In this document: positions 8,023 through 17,654 of the stretch, in pieces
Layout of the letters: every line of letters starts with the position of its first letter
Position numbering within the stretch: position 1 is the stretch's first letter
Origin: Paenibacillus daejeonensis DSM 15491
Lineage (GTDB): Bacteria; Bacillota; Bacilli; Paenibacillales; Paenibacillaceae
Assembly (NCBI RefSeq): GCF_000378385.1
Contig: NZ_KB899659.1
Location: forward strand, 461,418-525,417
Direction: 5' to 3'
Length of the DNA stretch: 64,000 nucleotides
Notes under the pieces: model-generated
Database searches by the model: none
Told to the model about the DNA's origin: nothing
The model's input: only the letters and a program-made list of their open reading frames with translations
Position numbers and translations under genes: made by a program

Positions 8023-10719
8023 TCACCTCTCTACGGTTTCCATAATAAAGGCTTCGATGACGTCGCCTTCCTTGAGATCATTGTACCCATCCAATGTAAT
8101 CCCGCACTCATAGCCTTGCGCAACCTCTTTGGCGTCATCCTTGAAACGCTTGAGCGATTCCAGCTTGCCTTCGTAGATCACGATACCACCGCGGACAACA
8201 CGTGCCTCCGCATTGCGTGCCATCTTGCCGGAAGTAACCATACAGCCTGCAATAGTGCCCACTTTGCTGACTTTGAACAGGTTACGTACTTCCGCATGTC
8301 CGATGACCGCTTCTTTGTAGATCGGATCCAGCATGCCTTTCATAGCTTGCTCAATCTCGTCGATGACATTATAAATAATCCGGTGCAGGCGAATATCTAC
8401 TTTTTCTTGGTCTGCAGCAATTTTAGCCTGCGGCTCCGGACGAACGTTAAAGCCGATAACGATCGCATTGGAAGCTGTCGCGAGGATAATATCGGATTCT
8501 GTGATAGCACCGACGCCACTGTGAATGATCTTGACACGAACGCCTTCGATATCGATCTTCTCCAGAGAGCCTTTGAGTGCCTCGAACGAACCCTGCATGT
8601 CAGCCTTGATGATGACATACAGATCCTTGATCTCGCCTTCCTTGATATGCTGATACAGATCATCGAGTGTAACGCGTGTATTCGAGCCCAGCTCGGATTG
8701 ACGATGCTTGATTGCACGACGGTCCGCAATTGCGCGGGCCTTGCGCTCGTCTTCGAAGACGAGGAACGGATCGCCAGCCTGTGGCACCTCGGTCAGACCC
8801 GTAATTTCTACAGGTGTAGATGGACCGGCTTCCTTCATTCTGCGGCCTTTGTCGTTGACCATTGCACGAATACGGCCGAAGCAGTTGCCTGCCACATACG
8901 CGTCGCCAACCTTCAACGTGCCATGCTGAACCAGGATACGGGCAACTGGCCCTTTTCCTTTATCCAGCTCTGCTTCCAGAACCGTACCGCGTGCGCGTTT
9001 GTTCGGATTGGCTTTGTAGTCATTAACCTCAGCTACAAGCAGGATCATCTCCAGCAATCCTTCCAAATTGATGCGCTGCTTGGCGGAAAGCTCAACAAAA
9101 ATGGTGTCGCCGCCCCACTCTTCTGGAACGAGCTCATACTCCGTCATTGCCTGCTTGATTTTCTCCGGATTAGCGCCCTCTTTGTCAATCTTATTGACAG
9201 CGACAATAATCGGAACGCCTGCGGCTTTGGCATGGTTGATGGCTTCAACCGTCTGCGGCATGACACCATCATCAGCTGCAACAACGAGAATGGTGATATC
9301 TGTTACCTGAGCACCACGCGCACGCATCGTTGTAAACGCTTCGTGGCCCGGTGTATCGAGGAAAGTAATTTTCTTTTGGTTGACTTCAACCTGATAAGCG
9401 CCGATATGCTGAGTAATGCCTCCGGCTTCGCCGCCGGTTACATTGGTATGACGGATCGCATCCAGCAATGTTGTCTTACCGTGGTCGACGTGACCCATAA
9501 TCGTCACGACTGGCGGACGCCATTCCAGATCTGCATCGTCGTCAACCTCTTCCAAGGTTTCAAACTGATCTTCTTCAACTGGAATCTTGACTTCCACTTC
9601 AACCTTGAACTCTTCGGCTACCAGATGAATCGCATCCAGCTCCAACTCTTGGTTGATGGTTGCCATGACACCCAAGAAGAGCAGTTTTTTGATCACTTCA
9701 GACGCATCTTTGTGCAGGAGCTTAGCCAGCTCACCGACGGTCATATTACCGCGAACGATAATTTTCTTCGGCGTGTTGTCGATTTTTTCACGACGTTCCT
9801 GCTGCTGATTGTTGCGACCGCGATTGTTTTTGCCACCGCGACCGCCGCGGAAGTTGCCCCCACGGTTGTCGTCGAATCTGCGTTGTCCACCGCCACCGCC
9901 GCCACCTGGGCGGGAAGGTTTGCGGGAATCTCCGCCTGGACGGCCGCCAGCCTGGCCCGTGCCACCGCCACCTGGACGACTCTGACCTGCTGGACGATTA
10001 TTGTCAAAACGGCCACCGCCTGCAGCCGGACGCCCGGCTCCACCTGACGGGGCACTGCCTTGACGATTACCGCCTTGGCCACCCTGACTGCCTTGTGCAG
10101 GACGTTGCCCGCCTTGGCCGCCACCTTGACCCTGACGGTTGCCTTGACCTTGACCACCCTGGCCGCCTGGACGACTGCCGCCTTGGGCTGGGCGTGACTG
10201 ACCGCCCTGGCCACCTTGGCCGCTTGGGCGTTGTTGCTGTCCTGTACGTTGTCCGCCTTGCGGACGTTGCTGGTTGCTCCCTCCACTTGCGCCTTGTTGG
10301 CGTGGGGAAGCATTACCTTGACCTTGTCCGGCTTGACTTCTCGGCTGATTGGAATTGCTGTTTGGTTGGTTTTTCGATTCAGTACTATTCATAGGCTCCT
10401 GTCGTTCCATCGGTTTATTTTTGTTGCTTTGCGGTTGTACTGCCTGGGACGATTGGCGATTGCCAGCCGGCTTGGAAACTTGTGATGCTGCAGACACGCT
10501 TGCGCTTCCTTCTTGGGCGCGCTTGGCTGCGGCGTTGGATTTGATATTATGGAAGAACCCTTCTACCTTGTTCACCATTTCGTTCTCCATAACGCTCATG
10601 TGGTTGTTGACCGGCAAGTCCAGACGTTTCAGAATCGTGATGATTTCTTTGCTGCTCATATTGAGCGATTTTGCATATTCATACACGCGCAGTTTATCCT
10701 TGTTGTCTTGTTTAGTCAA
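8023..10719 (-). CDS. infB: Translation initiation factor IF-2
   Basis: GTPase that brings fMet-tRNA to the 30S subunit and promotes subunit joining. The 898-aa protein starts with TTG at 10719 behind GGAGGTGG. An IF2-N module lies at residues 1-60. A strongly biased Gly/Gln/Arg/Pro/Asn segment covers about 115-310, a second N-terminal module 315-385, the G domain starts near 404 with GHVDHGKT at 409-416, and domains II-IV follow to the end ([10 protein letters not shown]). It overlaps rplGA by 8 nt. The long low-complexity linker is larger than in B. subtilis IF-2 but similar stretches are common in related genera as far as I recall. Confidence 0.98.
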   Translation of the reverse strand: MTKQDNKDKLRVYEYAKSLNMSSKEIITILKRLDLPVNNHMSVMENEMVNKVEGFFHNIKSNAAAKRAQEGSASVSAASQVSKPAGNRQSSQAVQPQSNKNKPMERQEPMNSTESKNQPNSNSNQPRSQAGQGQGNASPRQQGASGGSNQQRPQGGQRTGQQQRPSGQGGQGGQSRPAQGGSRPGGQGGQGQGNRQGQGGGQGGQRPAQGSQGGQGGNRQGSAPSGGAGRPAAGGGRFDNNRPAGQSRPGGGGTGQAGGRPGGDSRKPSRPGGGGGGGQRRFDDNRGGNFRGGRGGKNNRGRNNQQQERREKIDNTPKKIIVRGNMTVGELAKLLHKDASEVIKKLLFLGVMATINQELELDAIHLVAEEFKVEVEVKIPVEEDQFETLEEVDDDADLEWRPPVVTIMGHVDHGKTTLLDAIRHTNVTGGEAGGITQHIGAYQVEVNQKKITFLDTPGHEAFTTMRARGAQVTDITILVVAADDGVMPQTVEAINHAKAAGVPIIVAVNKIDKEGANPEKIKQAMTEYELVPEEWGGDTIFVELSAKQRINLEGLLEMILLVAEVNDYKANPNKRARGTVLEAELDKGKGPVARILVQHGTLKVGDAYVAGNCFGRIRAMVNDKGRRMKEAGPSTPVEITGLTEVPQAGDPFLVFEDERKARAIADRRAIKHRQSELGSNTRVTLDDLYQHIKEGEIKDLYVIIKADMQGSFEALKGSLEKIDIEGVRVKIIHSGVGAITESDIILATASNAIVIGFNVRPEPQAKIAADQEKVDIRLHRIIYNVIDEIEQAMKGMLDPIYKEAVIGHAEVRNLFKVSKVGTIAGCMVTSGKMARNAEARVVRGGIVIYEGKLESLKRFKDDAKEVAQGYECGITLDGYNDLKEGDVIEAFIMETVER

Positions 10720-11041
10720 TATACTCCACCTCCGCTAGATCACTCAGTTGATTTCGTATCATCTTCGCAAATCCCTGGTCGGTGACGGCGATCAGCACTC
10801 TTGCTTCTTTGCCGATGGCCCCGCCAATCAAGACCCGATCGTAAGCTTCTGCAATCGCAACTCCGTAGGAGGCGCACTTGTCGCGGAACTTCTTCTTCGT
10901 GTTGTCGGAGGCGTCGCCGGCGACGAGAACAAGGCAGGCTTTCCCTGCGCGGATAGCCTTGAGGACGGTATCTTCACCGGTGATGAGCTTGCCTGCCCTC
11001 ATCGCCATGCCAAGCGCGGACAATCCTTTATCCTTCGTCAT
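10712..11041 (-). CDS. rplGA: L7Ae-family ribosomal protein YlxQ
   Basis: Kink-turn-binding protein of the L7Ae/L30e family, 109 aa from ATG 11041. That start is chosen because GAGGGGAG lies 8 nt upstream and the protein opens [20 protein letters not shown], matching the family; the frame extends further upstream without a site. The typical core [16 protein letters not shown] is present. It overlaps rnpM by 14 nt and infB by 8 nt, so the three are probably translationally coupled. Confidence 0.92.
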   Translation of the reverse strand: MTKDKGLSALGMAMRAGKLITGEDTVLKAIRAGKACLVLVAGDASDNTKKKFRDKCASYGVAIAEAYDRVLIGGAIGKEARVLIAVTDQGFAKMIRNQLSDLAEVEYID

Positions 11042-11339
11042 CGGATTGCTCCCCTCTGGCAAGGAACTCATCTTGCACGCCAAGAAAGTCCTGCTCAAGC
11101 TGCTCATAGATCTCAGCTGCTACCGGCTGCTTGAGTGCCCGTTCGAAAGCTTTGCTCTTCTGGGCAAGCCTGAAGCAGCTGACTTTCCCGCACAGATAAG
11201 CACCGCGACCTGCCTTTTTACCAGTCAGATCGATCAGGATTTCCTCCGTTGGCGTACGTACAATGCGAATGAGTTCCTTTTTTGGCATCATTTCCTGACA
11301 GGCAATACATTTTCGAAGCGGTATTTTTCTAGGCTTCAT
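11028..11339 (-). CDS. rnpM: YlxR-family RNA-binding protein (RNase P modulator)
   Basis: Small basic protein of the YlxR/DUF448 family; the B. subtilis member has been reported to modulate RNase P, hence the symbol RnpM. The 103 aa include the family signature RKCIACQEMMPKKELIRIV, GRGAYLC and a second Cys (VSCF). Its place between nusA and rplGA is the conserved one. The ATG is preceded by AGGGGGTAGTGTGAG. The functional name rests on homology only. Confidence 0.9.
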   Translation of the reverse strand: MKPRKIPLRKCIACQEMMPKKELIRIVRTPTEEILIDLTGKKAGRGAYLCGKVSCFRLAQKSKAFERALKQPVAAEIYEQLEQDFLGVQDEFLARGEQSDDEG

Positions 11340-11392
11340 CTCACACTACCCCCTGGCCTATCGGTAATTCCCGTGAGCCTTTAGCGATCGGA

Positions 11393-12490
11393 TTAATCGA
11401 TTGAGACTGAATCCTGATGCATCGTTCCCGATTGCGTTTTGGGGCGACCGTATTCTTCCTCGGCCTGCGTCTCACTCTTAATATCGATTTTCCATCCGGT
11501 CAGCTTGGCTGCGAGCCGTGCATTTTGACCCTTGATACCGATCGCCAGCGACAGCTGGTAATCAGGCACAATAACACGGGCCATTTTTTCCTGCTCGAAT
11601 ACAATAACCTCCACGACTTTGGAAGGACTAAGCGCGTTAGCGACGTACTCCTCCACACTGTCCGACCAGCGAACGATGTCGATCTTCTCGCCTTTCAGCT
11701 CGGTTACGATCGTCTGTACACGCATGCCTTTGGGACCTACGCAAGATCCAACCGGATCGACTTCCTCATTGCGTGAATGTACGGCAATCTTGGAACGGAA
11801 TCCGGCTTCGCGCGCGACGGAGCGAATTTCAACCACGCCGTCATAGATCTCCGGAACCTCCAGCTCAAAGAGACGTTTCAACAAGCCCGGATGGGAACGC
11901 GACATAATAATCTGCGGTCCCTTGGTCGTGTTCTCCACTTTGGTAATGAAGGACTTGACGCGGTCGCCGTGCTTGAATTTGTCAGTCGGCATCAGTTCAG
12001 TCAGCGGCAACACTGCTTCCACCTTGCCCAGATCAATGAAAAGGTTGCGCGTATCCTGTCGCTGGACGATCCCGTTTACAATATCTTCCTCTTTGTCGAT
12101 AAAGGCATTGTAAATGAGACCCCGCTCCGCTTCGCGGATGCGCTGAGTGACGACCTGCTTGGCCGTTTGGGCGGCAATCCGTCCAAAATCGCGAGGCGTT
12201 ACTTCAATCTCGGCGATATCGTCCAGCGAATAGTGCGGGTTGACCTCGCGGGCGGCTTCCACGGAAATCTCCAAGCGAGAATCCAGCACATCGTCCACGA
12301 CCGTCTTGCGCGCATATACCTTGATGACACCGGTAAACCGGTTGATGTCCACTCGTACATTCTGGGCGCTGTTGAAGTTGCGCTTGTAACTGGAGATCAA
12401 GGCCGCTTCAATAGCTTCCAGCAAGACGTCCTTGTTAATCCCTTTATCCCGTTCGATCTCCGACAGGGCTTCAATAAAATCCATGCTCAT
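11393..12490 (-). CDS. nusA: Transcription termination/antitermination factor NusA
   Basis: Binds RNA polymerase and stabilises pausing and hairpin-dependent termination. I start it at ATG 12490 (MSMDFIEALSEIERDKG, 365 aa) because AAGGAGGA is 11 nt upstream; the longer frame from 12517 begins upstream of that site. An N-terminal RNAP-binding domain (1-130), S1 domain (about 135-200) and two KH domains with DPVGSCVGPKGMRVQ and LAIGIKGQNARLAAKLTGW are present. It lies 27 nt after rimP. The leader of this operon carries a hairpin that may be the target of NusA autoregulation (13029-13116). Confidence 0.97.
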   Translation of the reverse strand: MSMDFIEALSEIERDKGINKDVLLEAIEAALISSYKRNFNSAQNVRVDINRFTGVIKVYARKTVVDDVLDSRLEISVEAAREVNPHYSLDDIAEIEVTPRDFGRIAAQTAKQVVTQRIREAERGLIYNAFIDKEEDIVNGIVQRQDTRNLFIDLGKVEAVLPLTELMPTDKFKHGDRVKSFITKVENTTKGPQIIMSRSHPGLLKRLFELEVPEIYDGVVEIRSVAREAGFRSKIAVHSRNEEVDPVGSCVGPKGMRVQTIVTELKGEKIDIVRWSDSVEEYVANALSPSKVVEVIVFEQEKMARVIVPDYQLSLAIGIKGQNARLAAKLTGWKIDIKSETQAEEEYGRPKTQSGTMHQDSVSID

Positions 12491-12517
12491 CTGAAATGAG
12501 TTCCTCCTTGTGGACAA

Positions 12518-12979
12518 TTAGAAAACGATAGCCAGGCGAGCGCTCGCCACCTTGGCATAGGGTATTTCAATTTGCTTCTTGCCGATTTCGACAACCATCT
12601 GTTCCCCGTCAAAGGACAGCAGTTTGCCTTCAAATTCCTTGAGCTTGCCGATCGGCTCGTAAGTCGTGACGAATACATGCTTGCCGACTGACTTGTGCAC
12701 GTCTTCAGCCTTCTTCAGCGGACGCTCGGCGCCGGGCGAGGAAACCTCCAAAAAATAAGCGTCCTTGATCGGATCATCCTTATCCAGCTGCTCGCTTATA
12801 TATTCACTGATAACCCCGCATTCATCGATGTCGATGCCGCCTTCTTTGTCGACAAAGATGCGGAGAAACCAATTACTGCCTTCCTTGACATACTCAATAT
12901 CGACCAGCTCGAAACCCCCGGATTCTAGATACGGGGCAACCATGGACTCGATAACGGTTTTTATGTTGGCTCTGCTCAA
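12518..12979 (-). CDS. rimP: Ribosome maturation factor RimP
   Basis: Assembly factor for the 30S subunit (YlxS in B. subtilis), 153 aa. The TTG at 12979 is preferred: GGGAGG ends 9 nt upstream and the product then begins like its orthologues, (M)SRANIKTVIESMVAPYLE. The upstream ATG at 13003 has no ribosome site and would place that site inside the coding region. The conserved FLEVSSPGAERPLKK and the C-terminal IPYAKVASARL are present. First gene of the rimP-nusA-infB string. Confidence 0.94.
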   Translation of the reverse strand: MSRANIKTVIESMVAPYLESGGFELVDIEYVKEGSNWFLRIFVDKEGGIDIDECGVISEYISEQLDKDDPIKDAYFLEVSSPGAERPLKKAEDVHKSVGKHVFVTTYEPIGKLKEFEGKLLSFDGEQMVVEIGKKQIEIPYAKVASARLAIVF

Positions 12980-13028
12980 ACGTTGTAACCTCCCGGTTGT
13001 CATTCCGAAATTGGTGTGGACAAAAGGT

Positions 13029-13052
13029 AAAGAGTGGGTTGCCCCACTCTTT
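13029..13052 (-). terminator. Terminator/attenuator hairpin in the polC-rimP gap
   Basis: A perfect 10-bp stem, AAAGAGTGGG and CCCACTCTTT, closes a 4-nt loop (GCAA on the minus strand, a GNRA tetraloop) and is followed by ACCTTTTG. It serves as the polC terminator, but because the promoter at 13088-13116 lies upstream of it, it also falls about 30-52 nt into the predicted rimP-operon leader. The T-tract is short and interrupted, as expected for a conditional terminator. Confidence 0.75.
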
Positions 13053-13087
13053 GCGCGAATACCGATATCATCAGGATTACCAGAAAA

Positions 13088-13116
13088 ATTATACCATAAT
13101 CATGGGAGAGTGACAA
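13088..13116 (-). promoter_or_regulatory. Sigma-A promoter for the rimP-nusA-infB operon
   Basis: On the minus strand TTGTCA (13116-13111) and TATAAT (13093-13088) are separated by exactly 17 nt: 5/6 and 6/6 matches to consensus. It lies 30 nt past the polC stop; the predicted start near 13081 gives a leader of about 100 nt that includes the hairpin at 13029-13052. Confidence 0.75.
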
Positions 13117-13145
13117 GAGGAGCAAGCGATCAGGCCTTGTCTGCC

Positions 13146-16100
13146 TTAGAACAACGACAGTTGATTGGACTCTGGCAAGCCGCGGAAGCAGCCCATCGTC
13201 CCCAGCACTTCAACAATCGTTTTGCCGACTTTTGCCTTCTGTTGGAAGTCCTCTATGGAGAGGAACTCGCCATGATCGCGCGCGCCTGCAATGTTGCGGG
13301 CTGCATTCTCACCGATTCCCCCAATAGCCGAGAATGGAGGAATTAATGAATCACCGTCAACCAGGAAGCGAGTGGCATCCGATTGGTACAGATCAACCGG
13401 TTTGAAGGAGAAGCCTCGTGCCGTCATTTCAAGCGCCATTTCCAGAATCGAGATCATTGCTTTTTCCTTGGGCAGTGCCTGGAAGCCCTTTGCTTCAATC
13501 TCTATCAGCTTGCGTTTAATGGCATCATAGCCTTGGCATAGCAGTTCCAAGTCAAAGTCCTCTGCGCGTACCGAGAAATAAGTCGCGTAGAAAGCAATCG
13601 GATAATACAGCTTGAAAAAGGCTGTCCGCACAGCTGAGATAACATAAGCAGCGGCATGCGCCTTCGGGAACATGTACTCGATCTTCAGACAGGAATCGAT
13701 GTACCATTTTGGCACCTTGCAAGCCTTCATTTCTTCGATCCATTCCGGCGTCAGGCCTTTACCCTTACGGACGCTTTCCGTAATTTTGAAGGCTAGCGAA
13801 GCATCCATGCCCGCTTTATAAATGAGGTAGAGCATGATGTCATCACGACAGCCAATAACCGTCTTAATCGTACAAGTATTGTTTTTGATCAGCTCTTGCG
13901 CATTGCCCAGCCACACGCCCGTTCCATGGGAAAGACCCGAGATTTGCAATAAGTCGGCAAAGGTTGAGGGCTGCGTCTCTTCCAGCATCTGCCGGACAAA
14001 CTTGGTTCCCATCTCCGGCACGCCGTACGTCGCAACCGGGGATTTGATCTGCTCAGGCAGAACACCAAGCGCGTCTGTCGAGTTGAAGAGGCTCATGACC
14101 TTAGGATCATTCATCGGAATCGTTGTTGGATCGACGCCCGTCAAATCCTGCAGCATCCGCATCATAGTCGGGTCATCGTGGCCGAGGATATCAAGCTTGA
14201 GCAGATTCGCGTCAAAGGCGTGATAATCAAAATGTGTCGTCTTCCACTCGGCACTGGTATCGTCGGCCGGATACTGAACTGGCGTGATGTCCTCAACTTC
14301 CATATAGTCGGGCACAACTACAATACCGCCTGGATGCTGACCGGTACTGCGTTTCACGCCGGTACATCCGCTGGCCAGCCGGCTCAGCTCGGCGCCACGC
14401 CATTTTTTATCGAGGTGCTCTTCATATTTCTTCGCAAATCCATATGCCGTTTTCTCGGCTACGGTACCGATTGTGCCTGCTCGAAATACGCATTTCTCGC
14501 TGAACAGCACCTTCGTATAGTTATGCGCATGCGGCTGATATTCGCCCGAGAAATTGAGATCGATATCGGGAACTTTATCGCCTTTGAAACCAAGGAAGGT
14601 CTCAAAGGGAATATCCTGTCCCTCGCCCTTCATCGGTTTGTTGCACTTGGGACACAGCTTGTCCGGGAGATCGAAACCACTCGGGATGCTGCCATCGAGA
14701 AACCATTCACTATGCTTGCACTCGCTGTTGCGGCACATATAGTGTGCGGGGAGCGGGTTAACTTCGGAGATCCCCAGAAACGTTGCGACAACAGAAGATC
14801 CAACCGATCCCCTGGATCCAACCAGATACCCGTCTTCATTGGATTTCTTAACCAACCGCTCAGAAATCAGGTAGTTGGCGGAGAACCCGTAATTGATAAT
14901 GGGCTTGAGCTCTTTCTCCAACCGCTCTACCACAACTTCCGGCAGAGGTTCGCCATAAAACGATTTGGCTGTATTATAGCAGGTATTGCGGATTTCTTCC
15001 TCCGCTCCCTCGATAATCGGCGTATATAGCTCGCTTGGGAACATGTCAAACGGTTCGAAGCGCTCGTTCAGCGCCAAGGTATTTTCCACGACAACCTCAA
15101 ACGCCTTTTTCTCTCCGAGGAACGCGAACTCCGCCAGCATCTCATCGGTGGTACGGAAATGGGCGTCCGGCTTGTTCTGATCTTTCAACGGACTGAAGCC
15201 AGTAATGCCATGAATCGTAATGTCGCGGAACATCTTGTCCTTCGGGTTCAGATAATGAACATTGCCGGTCGCAATGACCGGTTTCTCAAGCTTCTCCCCG
15301 ATCTCCACTACACGTCTTAGCGCCTGCTCCAGTTCGGCACGGCTTCCAACCAGGCCCTTGTCCACCAAATGCATGTAAAAAGTAATCGGCTGAATCTCCA
15401 GCACATCATAAAACCGTGCCACGTCCTCGGCTTCTTCGACCGACTTGTTCAATACCGTTTCAAAGAACTCGCCTTTCTCACAGCCGGAAATGACCAGCAG
15501 CCCTTCCCGCATATTGACAAGCTTGCTCTTTGGAATGGTAGCGACCCGTTTGAAATGCTCTGTATGGGATAAGGAAATTAATTTGAACAAGTTCTTCTTG
15601 CCCGCTGCATTCAAGGCAAAAATCAAGCAATGAAACGGTCTGGCGTTGGAAAGATCCAAACCCACATAATCATTGAGCTGATGCAGTCCGGTAATATTCC
15701 GTTCCGATGCATCCTTAATCAGACCGTACAACACACCGCCGAGCGCTACGGAGTCGTCAACCGCCCGGTGATGATTATCCAGACTGATCTTGTACTTGTC
15801 CGATAACGTATTGAGTCGGTGGTTTTTCATAGATGGATGCAGGAATCGCGCCAGCTCCAGCGTATCCAGCACAGGATTGGCGATCTCCGGAAGGCCCAGA
15901 TTTTTGCAAGAGGCCTGCAGGAACCCAATATCAAACCGCGCGTTATGAGCAACCAGCACAGCATCCCCAATAAATGTGATAAACTCCCGCAGCATCGGCT
16001 CAAGCTCCGGCGCGTCCTTTACCATATCGTCATTGATATTAGTCAACTGCTGGATATGATATGGGATCTTCTCATGCGGATTAATAAAGGTTGAAAACCG

Positions 16101-17456
16101 GTCAATCTCCTTGCCATCCTGCATCTTCACGCCGGCCAGCTCTATGATCCGGTTATTGATAACAGATAAACCCGTTGTCTCGATATCAAAGACGACATAG
16201 ACAGCACTCTCCAGCGATTCCTCGCGTGGCTCAAGCACCATAGGGACGGCATCGTTTACCACGTTGGCTTCTACCCCGAACAGCACCTTGACGCCATGCT
16301 TTTTTGCGGCCTTAACGGCGTCAGGATAACACTGCACATTGCTGTGATCGGTCACCGCAATAGCGGGATGCCCCCAGCGCGCCGCGGTTTTTACATAGGC
16401 GTCAATCGGCGTGACTGCATCCATGGTGCTCATCGTCGTGTGCAGATGGAACTCCACCCGTTTGTGCTCGGACTTGTCCATGCGCTCGGCGGGTGCCTTC
16501 ACTTCATGAAGGTCGTTAGGCATCATCACCAGCTCAGGCTCCTGCATAAACCGATCGTATTCCACACGTCCGCGCGCCTTGACCCATTTGCCGTTGGCAA
16601 GCTGGCTCAATACTTTGACGTCTTCCTTCGTTTTGGCAAACATCTTCATCGCGATCGAATCAGAGAAGTCGGTCAAGTTAAAGGTGAACAAGGTACTGCC
16701 GTTGCGCAGCTCCTTGCGGTCAAGGCCAAAGACAGTTCCTTGCACCGTAATTTTCTTCTCTTCTTCAATGACCTGCATGATCGGTACAGGTGGTTCCTTG
16801 ATATCGTAACCGACCACCAGGCGGACATCGCCTTCGTCCTCTTGCGGCATTTCTTCTTCTGGGCCAGCTGCCATCATCTGCTCGATAATGTCTCGCTCTT
16901 CCTGCTCCAACCGCTGTCGGAACAGCTCCTGGTCCTCAGTCTTGCGCTCCCCCACAACCATCTTTAAGCGGCCGGAACGGCTAAAATGCCGTTCGAAAAA
17001 CCGTACGGCTTCCTCGTCCAGCTTTTTCTTGCGGGCCATCTCCAGAGCGGTCTCGTTCTGAAGCGTCACAGTCAACAAATCACCCTCGCTGGTCGTATCC
17101 GCTTTGCCGAGCCAGCCATTTACGGATGGGAGCTCCTGCTGTGCCCACTGTACGAAAAATGGCCAATACTCGGCCATGATGTCTCCAGTCGCAATGGCAT
17201 CGTCAAATTGCATGACAAATCGGGTGTCCGCAATGTGACTGAACTTGTCTTTTACCTTTTGTGTAAAGCCTGACCAAGCCTCTGGAGGCACCAAGGACGT
17301 TTTGCTTAGGCAAAACGTCCACTGGCGGTTATTGGGACTGACCAGCACTTGCTCAATCTGGCCGTCCTTGAAATAGGTTTCGATGAACGCCTCCGTCAGC
17401 CCGGCCTGTTGCATGAGCAGCACAAACCGTTGACGCTTTGCTTGTGAAATGTTCAT
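13146..17456 (-). CDS. polC: DNA polymerase III alpha subunit, PolC type
   Basis: Main replicative polymerase of low-GC Gram-positives, 1436 aa, full length. Order: N-terminal domain; OB fold (about 235-315); PHP domain beginning FHLHTTMSTMDA (336 onward), interrupted by a DEDDh 3'-5' exonuclease (VVFDIETTGL, 421-430, to about 585); a four-Cys zinc site (CRNSECKHS ... CPKCNKPM); the polymerase site PDIDLNFSG; and helix-hairpin-helix elements near the end. The C-terminus NQLSLF is a beta-clamp-binding motif. AAGGGGGGA sits very close to the ATG. A structured repeat (17504-17618) lies just upstream. Confidence 0.98.
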   Translation of the reverse strand: MNISQAKRQRFVLLMQQAGLTEAFIETYFKDGQIEQVLVSPNNRQWTFCLSKTSLVPPEAWSGFTQKVKDKFSHIADTRFVMQFDDAIATGDIMAEYWPFFVQWAQQELPSVNGWLGKADTTSEGDLLTVTLQNETALEMARKKKLDEEAVRFFERHFSRSGRLKMVVGERKTEDQELFRQRLEQEERDIIEQMMAAGPEEEMPQEDEGDVRLVVGYDIKEPPVPIMQVIEEEKKITVQGTVFGLDRKELRNGSTLFTFNLTDFSDSIAMKMFAKTKEDVKVLSQLANGKWVKARGRVEYDRFMQEPELVMMPNDLHEVKAPAERMDKSEHKRVEFHLHTTMSTMDAVTPIDAYVKTAARWGHPAIAVTDHSNVQCYPDAVKAAKKHGVKVLFGVEANVVNDAVPMVLEPREESLESAVYVVFDIETTGLSVINNRIIELAGVKMQDGKEIDRFSTFINPHEKIPYHIQQLTNINDDMVKDAPELEPMLREFITFIGDAVLVAHNARFDIGFLQASCKNLGLPEIANPVLDTLELARFLHPSMKNHRLNTLSDKYKISLDNHHRAVDDSVALGGVLYGLIKDASERNITGLHQLNDYVGLDLSNARPFHCLIFALNAAGKKNLFKLISLSHTEHFKRVATIPKSKLVNMREGLLVISGCEKGEFFETVLNKSVEEAEDVARFYDVLEIQPITFYMHLVDKGLVGSRAELEQALRRVVEIGEKLEKPVIATGNVHYLNPKDKMFRDITIHGITGFSPLKDQNKPDAHFRTTDEMLAEFAFLGEKKAFEVVVENTLALNERFEPFDMFPSELYTPIIEGAEEEIRNTCYNTAKSFYGEPLPEVVVERLEKELKPIINYGFSANYLISERLVKKSNEDGYLVGSRGSVGSSVVATFLGISEVNPLPAHYMCRNSECKHSEWFLDGSIPSGFDLPDKLCPKCNKPMKGEGQDIPFETFLGFKGDKVPDIDLNFSGEYQPHAHNYTKVLFSEKCVFRAGTIGTVAEKTAYGFAKKYEEHLDKKWRGAELSRLASGCTGVKRSTGQHPGGIVVVPDYMEVEDITPVQYPADDTSAEWKTTHFDYHAFDANLLKLDILGHDDPTMMRMLQDLTGVDPTTIPMNDPKVMSLFNSTDALGVLPEQIKSPVATYGVPEMGTKFVRQMLEETQPSTFADLLQISGLSHGTGVWLGNAQELIKNNTCTIKTVIGCRDDIMLYLIYKAGMDASLAFKITESVRKGKGLTPEWIEEMKACKVPKWYIDSCLKIEYMFPKAHAAAYVISAVRTAFFKLYYPIAFYATYFSVRAEDFDLELLCQGYDAIKRKLIEIEAKGFQALPKEKAMISILEMALEMTARGFSFKPVDLYQSDATRFLVDGDSLIPPFSAIGGIGENAARNIAGARDHGEFLSIEDFQQKAKVGKTIVEVLGTMGCFRGLPESNQLSLF

Positions 17457-17470
17457 TCCCCCCTTAAATG

Positions 17471-17482
17471 TCTCTTAAGAGA
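17471..17482. other. Perfect 12-bp palindrome ahead of polC
   Basis: TCTCTTAAGAGA lies 15 nt upstream of the polC ATG and within the expected leader. It could be an operator half or a small hairpin; no promoter hexamers are placed convincingly around it, so I make no functional claim. Confidence 0.35.
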
Positions 17483-17503
17483 CAACCTACTATAGGACGC
17501 TGC

Positions 17504-17618
17504 GAGGAGAGGGGACTTCCGATCGCTGTTGTCCACGTATTTCATGATTTAAGCCGCATTAGCGGGTGAAATTCGTGGACAAAGGCGAACGCTCCGCTTC
17601 TCCAGCCTCCCTCTCCTC
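17504..17618. repeat. Nested inverted-repeat element between proS and polC
   Basis: A 115-bp structure. Outer arms of 10 bp (GAGGAGAGGG, 17504-17513, and CCCTCTCCTC, 17609-17618) enclose inner arms of 14 bp (17531-17544 and 17567-17580, one mismatch), which enclose a small CCGC/GCGG stem at 17554-17565. It fills most of the 198-bp gap and has no coding potential. It may act as the proS terminator structure or be an intergenic repeat (REP- or MITE-like); copy number cannot be judged from this window. Confidence 0.65.
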
Positions 17619-17654
17619 TCCACTTCCGTAAGGTTGTGCAAAAGAGACTTTTAC

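Noticed and set aside
7975-10047. 690-codon open frame on the plus strand
   Set aside because: Exactly antisense to infB; composition mirrors infB codons, no ribosome site and no recognisable domain.
9800-10330. Repetitive-looking DNA that might be a tandem repeat or array
   Set aside because: It is the in-frame Gly/Gln/Arg-rich linker of IF-2; no fixed repeat unit or spacer pattern as in CRISPR.
12980-13003. ATG start for rimP at 13003
   Set aside because: Would put GGGAGG inside the coding region and adds residues not present in orthologues; TTG 12979 fits better.
14178-15029. 283-codon open frame on the plus strand
   Set aside because: Antisense to the polymerase domain of polC; product has no family features.
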